From the NCBI GenBank assembly GCA_963693365.1, contig CAVNZM010000013.1:8494001-8558000 (forward strand): 64,000 nt of DNA, read 5' to 3'. Source of the stretch: Amoebidium appalachense. Taxonomy: Eukaryota; Ichthyosporea. A program made the translations under genes and the position numbers. The notes under the pieces are model-generated. The model saw nothing but the letters and a program-made list of their open reading frames with translations. It searched no databases and was not told the origin of the DNA. Within the stretch, counting starts at the first letter, position 1. Each line of letters starts with the position of its first letter. Positions 1-28,360 of this stretch are shown here, one piece after another.

Positions 1-53
1 ACACATGCATGCAGGAACACGTGTGTGTGTGTGCGCGGGCACACACACGCACA

Positions 54-108
<55 letters not shown>

Positions 109-705
109 CCCTTTCAGGTGTTTGTAGTTTGGTCCCTCCTACCCCCCCTCCTCTGCCCCCTCCCCCTCTTCTTCCTTCTCATGCTCCCCATTCCCCCGGG
201 TTTTTACCTTCACCTCCTATGTCCCGGCTTGTGCCACCACCTCATCTGTCAGGTCCCACCGACAGCACCCACCCACACGTTAATCTCGCCCAATTTGTTA
301 CTATATAAGGTATTGGTTTCCGTGGCGCAAAAAAAGATATGGAACTCTCTTTCCTACGTATGTCCATTAGGAATGACTGCTACACATCTTTTCCATTTCC
401 AAAAGCAGCCTCGGCCTCTCCATCAGTGATCACCCCTCTGCTTGCCCCCCCTCCCCCCCCCCACACCCACACCCCCCCCACACATACATCCCTTTACCTC
501 CGGCCCCTTTCTCCCCTGCCGCACACACCTACCCCCGTACAGGCCCTTCTCCCCCTGGCTGCACCTACATACCCATCCTTTTATGTGGGCCCAACTCCCA
601 CTGCCTCCCTATCTATGTTTCCTTTCTCTCGTTCCCCCCTCTTTGTACGTACACCAATGGTTTGGTATATTTAACAGCAGTGGCTGACGGGTGGTCTAAT
701 TATAG
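1..705. other. Left edge, probably intron of the nucleoporin gene; no exon identified
   Basis: This stretch holds a (CA)n array at about 57-104, then C- and T-rich sequence with many short pyrimidine runs up to about 640. I see no conserved protein segment. Because the first recognisable nucleoporin exon begins with an internal part of the protein, this is most likely the end of a long intron. An alternative acceptor at about 678 would extend the first exon by nine in-frame codons. Confidence 0.5.
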
Positions 706-13565
<12,860 letters not shown>

Positions 13566-13985
13566 CATGAATGACAAGGGGAGGGCGAGGCAGAGCACGA
13601 AAGAAGGGCCGGTCCTGCAGGATAGGGGTGGGGTTTGGTCATATGTGCTGATATATGATAGATAAAACAGTTGTTGGATAATCCTCACGGGGATGCTATT
13701 GGATTGCAATTACAAAATTCAGTACTGTGCTGCGCCCGCGCACACGGACACAAACACATGCGCTCGCGCGCATACACACACACACACACACACGCACGCA
13801 CGCACACACACACACACACACACGCACACACACACACATCGGCATCTGTACTGTAACACTGTGTTGCCTCTGTCTCCGAGAGCAATGCACATGGGCAGTC
13901 TATTTGTCGTAGGCGGAGCCAGCTGTCACATTGTGTGTGAATTGCACAGCGTTGAATGCTGTACTTACCTTGTGTGCAAGAGAGT

Positions 13986-14020
<35 letters not shown>

Positions 14021-14460
14021 CTGGGGGCTGTATAGTATGAAACCCACCAAATAGTCAATATTCTGGTTCTTGACTTGAATCGGTGAAAATATGAAAATCC
14101 GGCTGATCATTCAGAAACACTTGGTTCTGAATAGTGTGACCGATGGTGGACGTCCTCCCGTTCCCCCCCCCGCCCCCCTCCCCCCCCACCTTTCCCCTCC
14201 TTTCCCGGTGCATATAAGTACTCGTCCACAAACAGGCACGGCCTTCACACACACGTGTGTATATATATAATACAGAAAAGGAAAAATAACAGCACTCATG
14301 CGCACAAACATTGTCAAGCACTGACATGCGCACAACGGTATGCTACGATACACATGTACACACACACACACACCCTTGGGCCAGTCACGTTGTTTTCAAA
14401 CATCTTGACGTGTGTGCCCACACACGTGCACCAGTACTGATATGTCCGCACACGCACCAT
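13566..14460. other. Region after the nucleoporin stop; no gene seen
   Basis: This holds the presumed 3' UTR, CA repeats at about 13770-13840, a G-run at 13986-14020 and a short TATATATA stretch near 14260. No conserved protein segment is visible on either strand. Confidence 0.6.
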
Positions 14461-15174
14461 GGGCGTGTTTGGCAACCCTCCAAAAAGCGTATTCGTATTT
14501 ATGGCGAAAAGACGATCAATCGTGTTTATAAAATTATTTCGTGGTAGGCGTATTTAGGGCTGAAATACGATTATGGCGTACCAAACCGTGACGCCTAAAC
14601 ACGACAGTTGAGCCCGCCCGATCGTATTTTCATTTCATCAGTGGAATGCGAAAAGTGTATGTTTCAGATGTTTGATTGGGCGAAGGGGTGTAAACCAAAA
14701 TAATACATTTATTACCTTGAAGTGTAAATAAAGTCTTTTTTCCTGTTTTATGGAAATAAATACTTAAATACACGACATACACGGTATACACGGTATACAC
14801 GGTATACACGGTATACACGACAATATTTATTCTTTATTTCTGTTGTAAAAAAGCATTATGGGGAAAAGAACAGACACTGACCCAAGTTCCACCAATACCA
14901 AACCATAATAACCATAAAAGGTGCACTGCGGTGCAAGTATTGGATTGGATCAGAGTGATCCAATAAAGCTCATATCGCTTATGATTGGCTTAAAGTGATA
15001 TCGTCTTTTCGAAAATCACCTCCGGAGTATTTAGAGCGATGTCCATCGTCTTTAGCGTAAATTGAAACCTGTGGCGCGTTTGGTACCATGGTCGAGCAAA
15101 TATTCGTATTCGTCTTTAGGCCGAAAAGACGAATACGATGAAAAGACGATATAACTGCGCTGCCAAACACGCCC
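14461..15174. mobile_element. PIF/Harbinger-like MITE, copy A
   Basis: The left end is GGGCGTGTTTGGCA at 14461-14474 and the right end is its inverted complement TGCCAAACACGCCC at 15161-15174. The right flank is TTA, but the left flank is CAT, so no target duplication is seen. The interior is AT-rich with repeated GAAAAGACGA-type motifs near both ends and no protein-coding frame. GGG-starting TIRs and a preference for TTA/TAA targets are typical of PIF/Harbinger-derived Tourist-like MITEs. The assignment is by these termini only. Confidence 0.7.
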
Positions 15175-15409
15175 TTAGGTAAATGCGTGCACCACTAGTA
15201 GTGACTCTACACACTTAGGGCGTGTTTGGCAGCCGAAAATAATTGTATTAGTGTCATTTTGCGAAAAGACGAATAATCGTGGTCACAAAATTATTTTGTG
15301 GTATGCGTCTTTGCGTTAGGGGTAGATAATTATACGATTATGGCGCACCAAACACGATGATTAAAGATCGGAAGACATCCATAATGCTATCTCGTACTAA
15401 TCAACACAT

Positions 15410-15784
15410 ATGAAATGTATACACCAATCAGATGCGGTTAATAATCTGCCGCAATTTGCTACGTGTCACGCAATGGTCTGCGGTAGCTGTTGCGCAGCTG
15501 CGGGTGCCAGCGGGCTTCAGCAGACTGAGCGCTGCAAGGCTTTTCTTACGTTCCATATACATCATCGGTCCCCATGCAGTGTTCCCACTTACGAGGTTCT
15601 CTTTTTCGGCCGCGGAGAAAAAAAAATAAAAGTAATGGAACGGGTGATGCTATTTCTTGTTCTAAGTGAGAGCCCGGCCGTTTCGCCTGCCAGCACATCT
15701 AATGCTGTTTGCTACTTGAGGGTGCAAGCTGAAAATGGGCCATTCAGGGCCCACCAACAATCACGACACATGAACGATAGGTAA
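15410..15784 (+). other. Unrecognised open frame inside the TIR element
   Basis: An ATG-initiated frame of 125 codons lies in the only complex sequence near the left end of the element. It contains several Cys (CHAMVCGSCC) and ends in a TAG immediately followed by GTAAGG, a good donor sequence, so it could be an exon. No family is recognised and no DDE or Myb motif is seen. It may be chance. Confidence 0.2.
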
Positions 15785-16249
15785 GGTTTCTAGAGTCACC
15801 AAGCGAAACGTTATTAAGTTGGGACTAAGGCTTCACGCATAAATCCGAAAAGTAGCCTGGCTAACGGGAAAACACTTCCATCCCTGTGCATGTAGGTCGC
15901 ACGTGCATCGGCAAGGTATCCGCACGCACACAGTAGCACGCACGCGGGCACACACGCAGTGACATCTGCAACCGTAACCGCTCAAATGCCTACGCGTCCA
16001 CAAGTCCATTTAAAAAGCCCGACGGTGGTACCCACCCACAAGAACGAAGGTGCACGCACAGATGCACTGTGTGATGGCAACACACACGGCGCATACACAC
16101 ACACGGGAACACAAGAGCATGAGCACGGTGAACATGTGAAGGTCTGTGTATGAACTTCGTGTGACTCGGAGTTAGGGCACGTGGTTGGGTGCGATTGTGT
16201 GTGTGTGTGTATGTGCGTTTGTGTGTGCGCGCGCGTGTGTGTGTAGAGG

Positions 16250-19770
<3,521 letters not shown>

Positions 19771-19780
19771 TGCAGCAGGT

Positions 19781-20123
19781 ATAAATAAGAACCACGTTCA
19801 CAATGCTGAGTCCGTGACTGACATTACTGAAGTGAGGATGGTAACCAGTTGGCTTCTGGCGAGAAAGTTAAGCTGGGCTCGGCATTTTTTACGTGTGCTC
19901 TTGGTAAGGACACAACTTAGGGTACTTCTCATTTGCTCCAAGTTACGTTCACTGTTTGGTTGGCTCGATAACTTCTCGGCCTTGCTGGCCTTGGCCCTAC
20001 CCTCGGGAGCCTAACTACCATCAGCTCCTAGCCTTAATGGCTTAGATGCTGTGTTCTGGAGTGTCCTGGAGCGCTTCGCCTCAAACACACAGGACGACAG
20101 CCTCGAGTAGTAAATGCATAACA
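19781..20123 (+). other. Complex island with TATA-like motif, coding status uncertain
   Basis: A TATAAATA motif lies at about 19781. A downstream open frame (about 19814-20014) is followed in another frame by a block reading LDAVFWSVLERFASNTQDD and then TAG near 20110. This could be two exons of a small gene carried by the TIR element, but no splice pair joining them is convincing and no family is recognised. Confidence 0.15.
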
Positions 20124-20526
20124 CAGGGAAAAGCCTTACACGTCTGATCTGAGCTTTTTTTTTTTTTTTTTTTTTTGCCCGTTTGGCAGCTACATGCCCA
20201 TACATATGTAGCCTACAATAAGAGTGGCAGGAGAACTGCGGCAACAGCTGCTCATTGCACGCAGTGCGCGATTGGCAGAATGGACTTGCGCAAGCATGAC
20301 ATCAGGGTCCCCGCCGCCCAGCGCGTGAGCATTATGGATGTCTTCCGAGCTTTAATATTTGTTTTGTAAACACGCTTCGCGCTTCGACATCGACACAAAA
20401 TCTCGATATACGACAAAACAATGCGAAACATCATCTTTTGTACGATGTCATTGGTAGTTGTTCGACCAATCGTAAATTATAGCAGCTAAAAGCGCAAAAG
20501 CGATCCGATTGGCTAAAAGTTATATC

Positions 20527-20564
20527 GTTTTCGAAAATCACCTCCGGAGGTGATTTTCGAAAAC
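20527..20564. repeat. 38-bp perfect palindrome near the right end of element B
   Basis: The sequence centred between 20545 and 20546 (core ATCACCTCCGGAGGTGAT) reads identically on both strands for 38 bases. Half of it recurs at about 15013-15029 in copy A, which suggests a joined pair of element ends. Confidence 0.9.
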
Positions 20565-20723
20565 ACGATTTAACTTCCATCATGAAGTTCCATGTCCAAC
20601 GTCTTTATCGTGTCCGGAAAGCTGTGGCGTGTTTGGCATGACACATTTTCGGAATCGTGTCATTACGCGAAAATACGAATACGATAAAGACACGATATAA
20701 CTGCGCTGCCAAACACGCCCTTA

Positions 20724-20999
20724 AACTCTGAGGAGACCTGCACGTACTAGCATATGCCTGGGCCTGAGGCCTGGGACACGCACACACATGTACTATGTAC
20801 TACATTTTCACACAGACACACGCGCTGTCACACACACACGCACGTACACGGCAAGCACGACACACACACTGACACGCGTACGCACGCGCACACACAGACA
20901 CATGCACGCACGCACACACGCACACACACATACACACGCACACACGCACACACATGTGCACACATGTACACACACACACACACACGCACACACGCGCAC

Positions 21000-21063
<64 letters not shown>

Positions 21064-21917
21064 TCACTCACTCACTCACTATCACACTCACACATACACA
21101 CAAACAGCTATATAATATGAAAAAAGCACGACATCGGATTCACAGCTGCTCCGTGCGCACGTGGAGCTCAAGCTTGGTCTGAAAAAGTTTTCTATTTTTA
21201 GCACCACGAACGACATCTTCCCAAATCTAGAACGACTGTTACTAGTAGTATGTGCACCCGATCTATGTGCAATATTTTGAGTAGCTACCACATGACACAT
21301 TCGTTTACATTCATTTTGAGCAAGAGTTAGCGCAATGCGTTTTTTAATGCTTAGTGATGAAAACCTCTTTTCCTCTTTTTATCAAAGTTTGCACATAAAA
21401 GAAAAAAGCAAATGGATCTCGCCCATTTGCTGAGGCCGTACGATTGGCTGAAGATCACATGCTTAGCAAAGCCGCATCAAGTTTGTGTCGGAGTTGCGTG
21501 TACACACACGCGGCACCTCCTGGTCACTTTGAGTGCTGCCTCTCTGCGGCCTCTCTGACGTATACATACCTTGTAAGTAGCGGCAGGCTATGCCGCAGTG
21601 TAGTATAGCTCGGCTAGCATGCACCCATCACACCTGTGTGTGGGTGCAATTGAGAAATGTAGTGCATCTGTCTCTTGAAGACTCTCCGGGAAAACCGCAT
21701 CCTTGCGATGCATCAACAGCCAATCGCCACAAACTGAATCGATCTAAAAATAATTAGCTGATACCATTTTAGCCAATAAATTCGCCGGATCCTCGTGTCC
21801 GTTTGGCTATTCGAATTTCCGGCCCCGGCCGCCCGGTGCAAGGAACCGTTTTGAAGTTCCTTATCATCTTTTATCACACAGACGACAGGTCATCTTGTGC
21901 TGCTGTCGCCACTGCCA
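20724..21917. other. Intergenic region upstream of the beta-helix gene
   Basis: Degenerate CA repeats with CG steps cover 20777-21060 and CACT repeats 21057-21080. From 21090 to 21917 the sequence is complex and non-repetitive with no recognisable coding segment. It is presumed promoter-proximal DNA. Confidence 0.6.
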
Positions 21918-21923
21918 TATAAA
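21918..21923 (+). promoter_or_regulatory. TATA box of the beta-helix gene
   Basis: TATAAA lies about 110 bases before the ATG at 22029, giving an expected 5' UTR of roughly 80 bases. It is inferred from motif and position only. Confidence 0.5.
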
Positions 21924-22028
21924 GGAGAAAATTCACACGTATTTGCTCAGTTCGCACATGACACAGTCGTGCGTGTTATGCCAAAACCTTTGCTCCTTGC
22001 AGACTACTACCGTGGCACAAGCCCTTGA

Positions 22029-23354
22029 ATGGGCAAAAAACACAAAATGACGGACAAGAAACGTTTTGCTATGGTTGCGTTTTCTGTGTGGGTTCTCCTA
22101 GTTTCTCTTGGGTGCATTGTCTCTCCGACACACGCAGCTGGCACTTGCGTTATACAGATGCTGTCGAGTAGCGCATGTTACAACACTCTCTCTGAAGCCA
22201 TCAAGGTAGCGAAAAATGGAGAAACCATCCAAATTTTGCAGGACACCTACGTTTCTGCACCTATCACCATTGCCCAAACATCCCTTTCTTTCGTGGGGGT
22301 CGGCTCAACCAAACCCACGGTCACCAGTTTGCTGAAAGAGGATAACAAGGGAATCTTCAACGTCGCTGCCTCGAAAGCTACCATTATCACTCTAACCAAC
22401 ATACGTTTCCTTCATACCGGAGGTGGGTATGGCTCCCTTCTTCGAACCCCACACCTTGGAGACCAACCAGATCTTCCTGACACCGTTAACTACTCGGCCA
22501 CTTCATTAACTGTAAACAACTGTGAGGTGCAAGGGTTCAACACTGCAGCAAGGGGAGGTGGCGCTGTGTTTCTCGGCAAGGCAAATAATGTCGTCATCAA
22601 AAACAGCGCCTTTTCCAAAAACATGTGCACAACACCAGAAAAATACAACAAAGACGGTACCTTTAGGTGGAGCTCGGGGGGTGGTGCCGTTTATATCTAC
22701 TACTTGGAGGGGAGTCTGACCGTTTCGGCAACCATCTTTAGCGAAAACTACCACACGTTCCAGCACAGCTCTGGTGGTGCTGTTTACGTTATAAATCAAG
22801 ACGGCCCACTTTCCTTCGACGAAAAGACACGGTTTGAAAACAACAAGGCTTCTGGTGGCGGGGCATTTGCCATCAACGGCTGCTACAACACCATAGCTGT
22901 GGACGGAAACTACACAGGCAATTCTGTCCATGCTATAGACGGCTGGGATGCAAGGGGCTCGGCGGCATGGATACAATTTATCGAAAGCACCACGGTTACA
23001 ATTAAGGGTCGGTTTACCAATAACTCGGGTACAGCTGCTGGTAAGGGGAAAATCAGGGGCTGCACCATAGCAAACAACTACATCAAAGCATCAAAGGTTG
23101 TCCTTTCTGGAACGTATGACTACAACTCGTGTAGCCCTACCTTAAACACTGGATGTGTGTGGGATTCTGTTTCTCAAACCAACTCTCTACAACCTGGTTC
23201 CAGCATTCGTGTCACATCGTCGGCTAATCTTGGTTCTGGTAACACGGGTGATAAGCTTATCCGCCTTATGCGGGGGCCAGGGGGTTCTGAAATTTCCTTG
23301 AAAAAGAAAAGTTATAAGCAAGGGAAAGAGGTTGTAATCAGTTCTAATAATTAG
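22029..23354 (+). CDS. Secreted right-handed beta-helix protein, POMP-like, 441 aa
   Basis: Intronless frame starting ATG at 22029, with an in-frame alternative ATG at 22047. Residues 11-36 form a signal peptide (basic start, hydrophobic VWVLLVSLGCIV, cleavage after THA). The remainder repeats short beta-strand units rich in GG and N with recurring blocks RGGGAVFLG, SGGGAVYIYYLEG, SSGGAVYV and SGGGAFAIN, each followed by a strand and an F.N/F..N turn. This is the pattern of parallel beta-helix proteins related to chlamydial polymorphic-membrane-protein repeats and pectate-lyase-like folds. No catalytic site is identifiable, so a surface or matrix role is more likely than an enzyme. There is no C-terminal membrane anchor. 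It is a clear paralogue of the gene at 43490-44854. Confidence 0.8.
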   Translation: MGKKHKMTDKKRFAMVAFSVWVLLVSLGCIVSPTHAAGTCVIQMLSSSACYNTLSEAIKVAKNGETIQILQDTYVSAPITIAQTSLSFVGVGSTKPTVTSLLKEDNKGIFNVAASKATIITLTNIRFLHTGGGYGSLLRTPHLGDQPDLPDTVNYSATSLTVNNCEVQGFNTAARGGGAVFLGKANNVVIKNSAFSKNMCTTPEKYNKDGTFRWSSGGGAVYIYYLEGSLTVSATIFSENYHTFQHSSGGAVYVINQDGPLSFDEKTRFENNKASGGGAFAINGCYNTIAVDGNYTGNSVHAIDGWDARGSAAWIQFIESTTVTIKGRFTNNSGTAAGKGKIRGCTIANNYIKASKVVLSGTYDYNSCSPTLNTGCVWDSVSQTNSLQPGSSIRVTSSANLGSGNTGDKLIRLMRGPGGSEISLKKKSYKQGKEVVISSNN

Positions 23355-24120
23355 ATCTTCAAGTGTATGGTGTTTGTAAGTGTACCAACGTTTACACACA
23401 AGAAAAGCTCGCCAAAGAATCAACTTTGTGTTTTATAACGCGAAATTTCACTGAGTTGGATCTTGAGCAACTGATGTTAATACTGCAGATGTCGACGTCG
23501 AATGAGGCATGAAACCATGGACGTCATGGCTTACCGTAGAAATCCTTACACATACATGTTGCCAGATTAAAATACAAAACGAGATACCATTAGCAAGTGC
23601 AAACTTTGATTACTACCTATGCTTATAAGCTGATTATGGGTATCACCAGGTCCTCGATGTGTGCGTGTGTGTGTGCGCGCGCGCGTGTGTGTGAAAAAAC
23701 AATTTGTTGGGAGGGGGGAGGGGGGGAGGGGGACACGGTAACCACAATAGGGCAGGCCTGGGTGGGGGAAGAGGGGGGGGGGGGGGGGGGAATGAATAAC
23801 CGTATAACGGTGAGTTTGATGGAGTTTGGAGTTAGTAAGATTGGACATAATGATTGATCCTGGAAGAGAAATTATGGTCGCTCACATGTGTTGCCCGCAG
23901 GCCTAGGGATATCCTGGGTTGGAAACTAGTGGTGGTGGTGATGGACCATGTGGTGGAGGTGGTGGATTTTCTTCTTTCTTTCTCCCTTTTCCTTCCTTCC
24001 TTCCCTTTTTTCTATCTTTCTTCCTTCGGAATCCTTTTATTCATTCATTCATTCATTCGTTCATTCGTTCTTTCATTCATTCTTTCTTTCTTTCATTTCT
24101 TCTTCTTGTCTTTTTTTTTT

Positions 24121-24178
<58 letters not shown>

Positions 24179-25072
24179 GCGGATAGGCTTAGATCGGCCG
24201 TTTTTTACCTTTTTTTAAGGGACACTCCTCGATTTTGTAAAGAAAACAGCAACACTGCCATTCCTAGGCCTCCCGCCCTTCCCCTGCCGTGGCAAGCCTC
24301 AGAAACATGCAGGCTGTCTATCTATGATCCCTTCATGGCTTGGACCACATGTATGGGATTCTTGATTTTGAAACGGGAGGGGGGTAGTAGTAACTTGCAA
24401 GGAGGGGGGGGGGGGGGGGGGGGGACCCAGTCACCCTTCCGGCTAGTAGGGGGGGGGGGAGGCGGGGCCACAGGGGGGGGCCCGGGGGGGGGGGAACCCA
24501 CCACCTCACCTGAGTAGGTGGGTCCCTCTCCCCCCTGAGGGGGGGGATGAGGGGAGGGGGGACCCACCCGCCTCATAGGCTGACATCAGTGACTATATCA
24601 GATAATCTGATCATAATAGTACTGTAATTTAGCAGTGGTTCACATACATTCCCAAAACGTAAACATTGAGGCTAACTAATAGGAGCCTCTTGATTACCGG
24701 AAACTCAGGCTCAGGATATATATGCCTTGCGGTCATTCTCTCTTGCCCCCCCCCCTCTCCCCCCCTCCCCCCTTCCTAACACACACGTCTCCAGTCGCCA
24801 CACCGTGCGCGCACACACGCCCACACACGCCCACACGGTTTAAGATCAAACGTGCCTGCACACGCCGATAGTGTACCACATACGCACACGAGGTGCACAA
24901 ACTTTGACCAGCAATGAGCGCCCGACATGATCCTATTGAACATGCAGATACACAAACCCACATCACACATACATTCCCTGCCACACAGATACGCACACGA
25001 ACACTCAGTCTGCACGGCCAGCAAGATAACCTTGCCCCCAATACTTCATAATTTAGAAATAGTTGGCCGCTG

Positions 25073-25128
<56 letters not shown>

Positions 25129-25354
25129 TAATATGTGTGTGTGCACGCGTTATGTGTTTGTGTGTGTGCGCACTCAGGGTCTCTCAGAGGAACTACCCTC
25201 TTCCATCCAGCACCGACCTAGTAGCGGTGCTGGGTGGAAGATTGTAGTTCCTCTTAGGTACGCCGAGGTACCCTCCGGGAGCAAAACGGGATAAAATAAA
25301 AAATAAAAACGTGGATGTGTGCGCGCGCGTGCACGTGTGCACGGCATCTTATAC

Positions 25355-25403
<49 letters not shown>

Positions 25404-25936
25404 TACTTGTGTTAATGAGCAGGGTGACTCAGAGGGAGGGGTGGGGGAGGCCGGGAGGATTTTAGAGGGACGGGACAGGCGGGGGAGGGGGTGGGGGGGG
25501 GAGGAGAGGGGGGGGGGGAGAGGGGGGAGGGTTAGAAAATGTGAAAGAGCATATTGGCAGTACACATTTGCGGCGGACAACACCAAGCAAAGAACACACA
25601 AAGAGCTATGTATGCTATGGCATAAGAAGAGCACCAGCACGAAGGGGTGGGAAGTGTGTGCGCGTGCATGTGTGTGTGCGCGTATGTGTGTGGTGCGTGT
25701 ATGTGTGTGTGTGCGTTGGGTGGGGGGGGGGGGGGGGGGGGGGGGGAGCCTTCGGGGGTGGGGGTTGGGGTTGGGGGGGGGATATGCAATAGTGGCCAAA
25801 ACGGAAGCAATTTCTCACCCAAAAAAAAAAAAAAAAAAAAAAAAAAGGTAACGAATGCAACCTCAGTGGGTCAGTGGAAAGGAGACTCTGGCCATGATCA
25901 CTGGCACACGCTGGGGTGGAAGGGGAGGTGACGCGG

Positions 25937-25998
<62 letters not shown>

Positions 25999-26222
25999 CC
26001 ACCACCGTGGGCCCACTCGCCCAGGTGGGTCCCTCCCCCCTGCGGCTACCTTTGGGGGGGAGGGGGGGGGGGGGAGGGGGGGGGGGGGGGGAGCGGTACG
26101 ACCAGGCGGGACATCGATATTTACCACTCCCCCCCCTCCCATTTCAAATTCAAAAATCCCTATGCCTACAAGGTCCAAGAATTGGATGCACTGCGGAACT
26201 GAGCAAAGATCACCGTCTGCAA

Positions 26223-26253
<31 letters not shown>

Positions 26254-26839
26254 ACCCCACCCCGGACCCCCCTCCCAACCCTCTCCCCCCAACCCCCCCT
26301 CCCCACCCTCCCGCAACCACCAACACGCCCACACATACCCACCATCACCACCACTGCCACGACCACTGGCACCATCTCTGCCACCCCAACAAATTTAAAC
26401 CTCCCCGGGCCAGTGGCACCCTATCTATCAGTATACGTAAATCAATACATACTCACAGAGCATGCCATGAGATGATTGAAACACCTTTGAAACACTAAGT
26501 CTTTAATAAAGAAATATAGTTCTGGAGTCTTCAAGTTGTAGATAATGTGCATTTTCATAGAATGCTGATGCGCTTTTGCATAACACGTAGACGAGTCATA
26601 TATGACAAGTCCCCGCAAAAACAGCTGGGACAGTCACTCTGTATGAATGATTCCCGGAAGACATTTTTTTGCAAGTTTTTTTCTTTCCTTTCTTTTCTTT
26701 TCTTCTCTTTCCGAAGCCTTCTTTCAAATTCTTCTTCTTCTTCTTCTTCTTCTTCTCCTTCTTCTTCTTCTTCTTCTTCTTCTTCTTCTTCTTCTTCTTC
26801 TTTTTTTTTTTTTTTTTTTTTTTTGGAGGGGGGGGGGGG

Positions 26840-26914
<75 letters not shown>

Positions 26915-28360
26915 AGGGAGAGAGAGATTGAGGGAGGGAGGGAGAGAGAGATTGAGGGAGGGGAGGGGGGAGGGGGGGGGGGGGGGGGGAGGGGGAGGGG
27001 GGGGGGGGGGGGGCACAAATTTGCATGACCCATCGCCAGTTCCTACAAGCATCGTGATGGATCCGGATGGGGGAAAGGGGGGAGAGGGCTAGCTGGATCC
27101 GGAGCTGGGAACACCCGCGAGGGTTAGGAGGGGAAAGGGAGTGGAGGGTGGGAGTCGGACCCCTCGGGCCGAGGGGGAAGGGGGCGGGGGGGGACTTGGA
27201 TTTCCTGAGATTTTTTTGATCTACATAGCGCTGTAGTATGCAGATGCACTCGATCCCGTGCATAATTGGTAGTGACTACGTGACATGAAGAGCACACGAT
27301 ACACACACAGGATCGTATGTGCACATCCATCAGCCACGTGCATGTTAGTTTACACACAGTTCTGTAGACATACTTGTCAGTTCTCAACAGTTCAGAGCTA
27401 CGTATGTACAGAAGTCTTCACCGCATTTGAGCGCAACAGCTGTACAGTACCCAGGGTAGGGATTACGAAAAAAAATCGTCGTAATTACGATTAACGAGAG
27501 ACCCCGATACGAATAAGGTCAGGGTACCGTCGTAACAGCTTTCGTATCAGGTGTGTAGCATTATAAACGCTTGGATATGTAATTTTCCCTATTTTTTTCA
27601 ATATTTCTGTTCAAGAACAGCACATTCCCCCCCAAGAACATATCTACAGCGCTTCTCATGTGCAATATCGAGCCCCGTTAAGTTTCCAGGGCTTGTAATC
27701 TTGCGGCACTCAATTTGTAAAAACACGTATTTTGGGTTTTGCGACTGGGAGGGGCGTTTTAGGCGGGGCTTGCAGCTCCCCAAGAACCCACCCGTTACGA
27801 TTAAGAAATTGTCCGTTACGATTGGCCAAAGGGCGACACGGTTAAGCTGGCGAACCCCAGCCCAACCCTGACAGTACCCAGTGTGCAACCCAGATCCGTC
27901 CAGAAAGGTCCCCCTAAACTAGATGAGAGGGTGCAAATTGTGCGTAAACCCCTCACTAAAGTACTGTTGAAGCCAAGCCAAACAGGCGTTTAGAGGGCAG
28001 AAGTAGCTCGGAAATGCAGACAGAAGAAAATGTAAACAGTTAGTTAATGAATTGATATACATGTCTGAGCACCTTGGTTTTTATCAACGCCAACGCATAT
28101 TACCGGCGGCGGGCCGGCGGAGGCTGCAGCTGGCCATGGCCGCGGGCCCGGCCTGTACTCCGGGCCGAACAGTTCTTCGCGAATGATTATCCGCGCAATT
28201 CATTCGCAATAAGGAGAAAGTGACTGTAGCTATATCCTACAGCAACACTATTATTTTCATACACATTGCACTACTGGCGCCAAGGGTGCCAAGCTAGTAA
28301 TGCTATTTGGCTAATTCTTGTATAGTTTTCTAACCGGTCGCCGCAACCTCGCTGGCCCAG
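23355..28360. other. Repeat-rich intergenic stretch, no gene recognised
   Basis: Contents: G-runs at 23771-23790 and 24135-24176; ATTC/TTTC repeats 24040-24110; poly-G/poly-C hairpin-forming pieces 24480-24570 and 25940-26040; (GT)n 25076-25125 and 25370-25401; a long hairpin 25186-25254; a C-run 26226-26253; (CTT)n 26730-26800 running into poly-T, poly-G, (GA)n 26841-26908 and purine-rich sequence to 27013; complex AT-balanced sequence 27230-28360 without a recognisable protein. Confidence 0.7.
25186..25254. repeat. Long hairpin, 30-bp arms
   Basis: Left arm 25186-25215 (AGAGGAACTACCCTCTTCC...) pairs with right arm 25225-25254 (...GGAAGATTGTAGTTCCTCT) with very few mismatches and a 9-base loop. 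It could be a foldback mobile element or a structured RNA. Confidence 0.75.

Noticed and set aside
25-429. Long open frames rich in His-Thr, Cys-Val, Pro, Ser-Leu or Arg-Glu throughout the window
   Set aside because: They are translations of (CA)n, (GT)n, poly-C/G, (CT)n and (GA)n arrays, occur on both strands at once and carry no domain.
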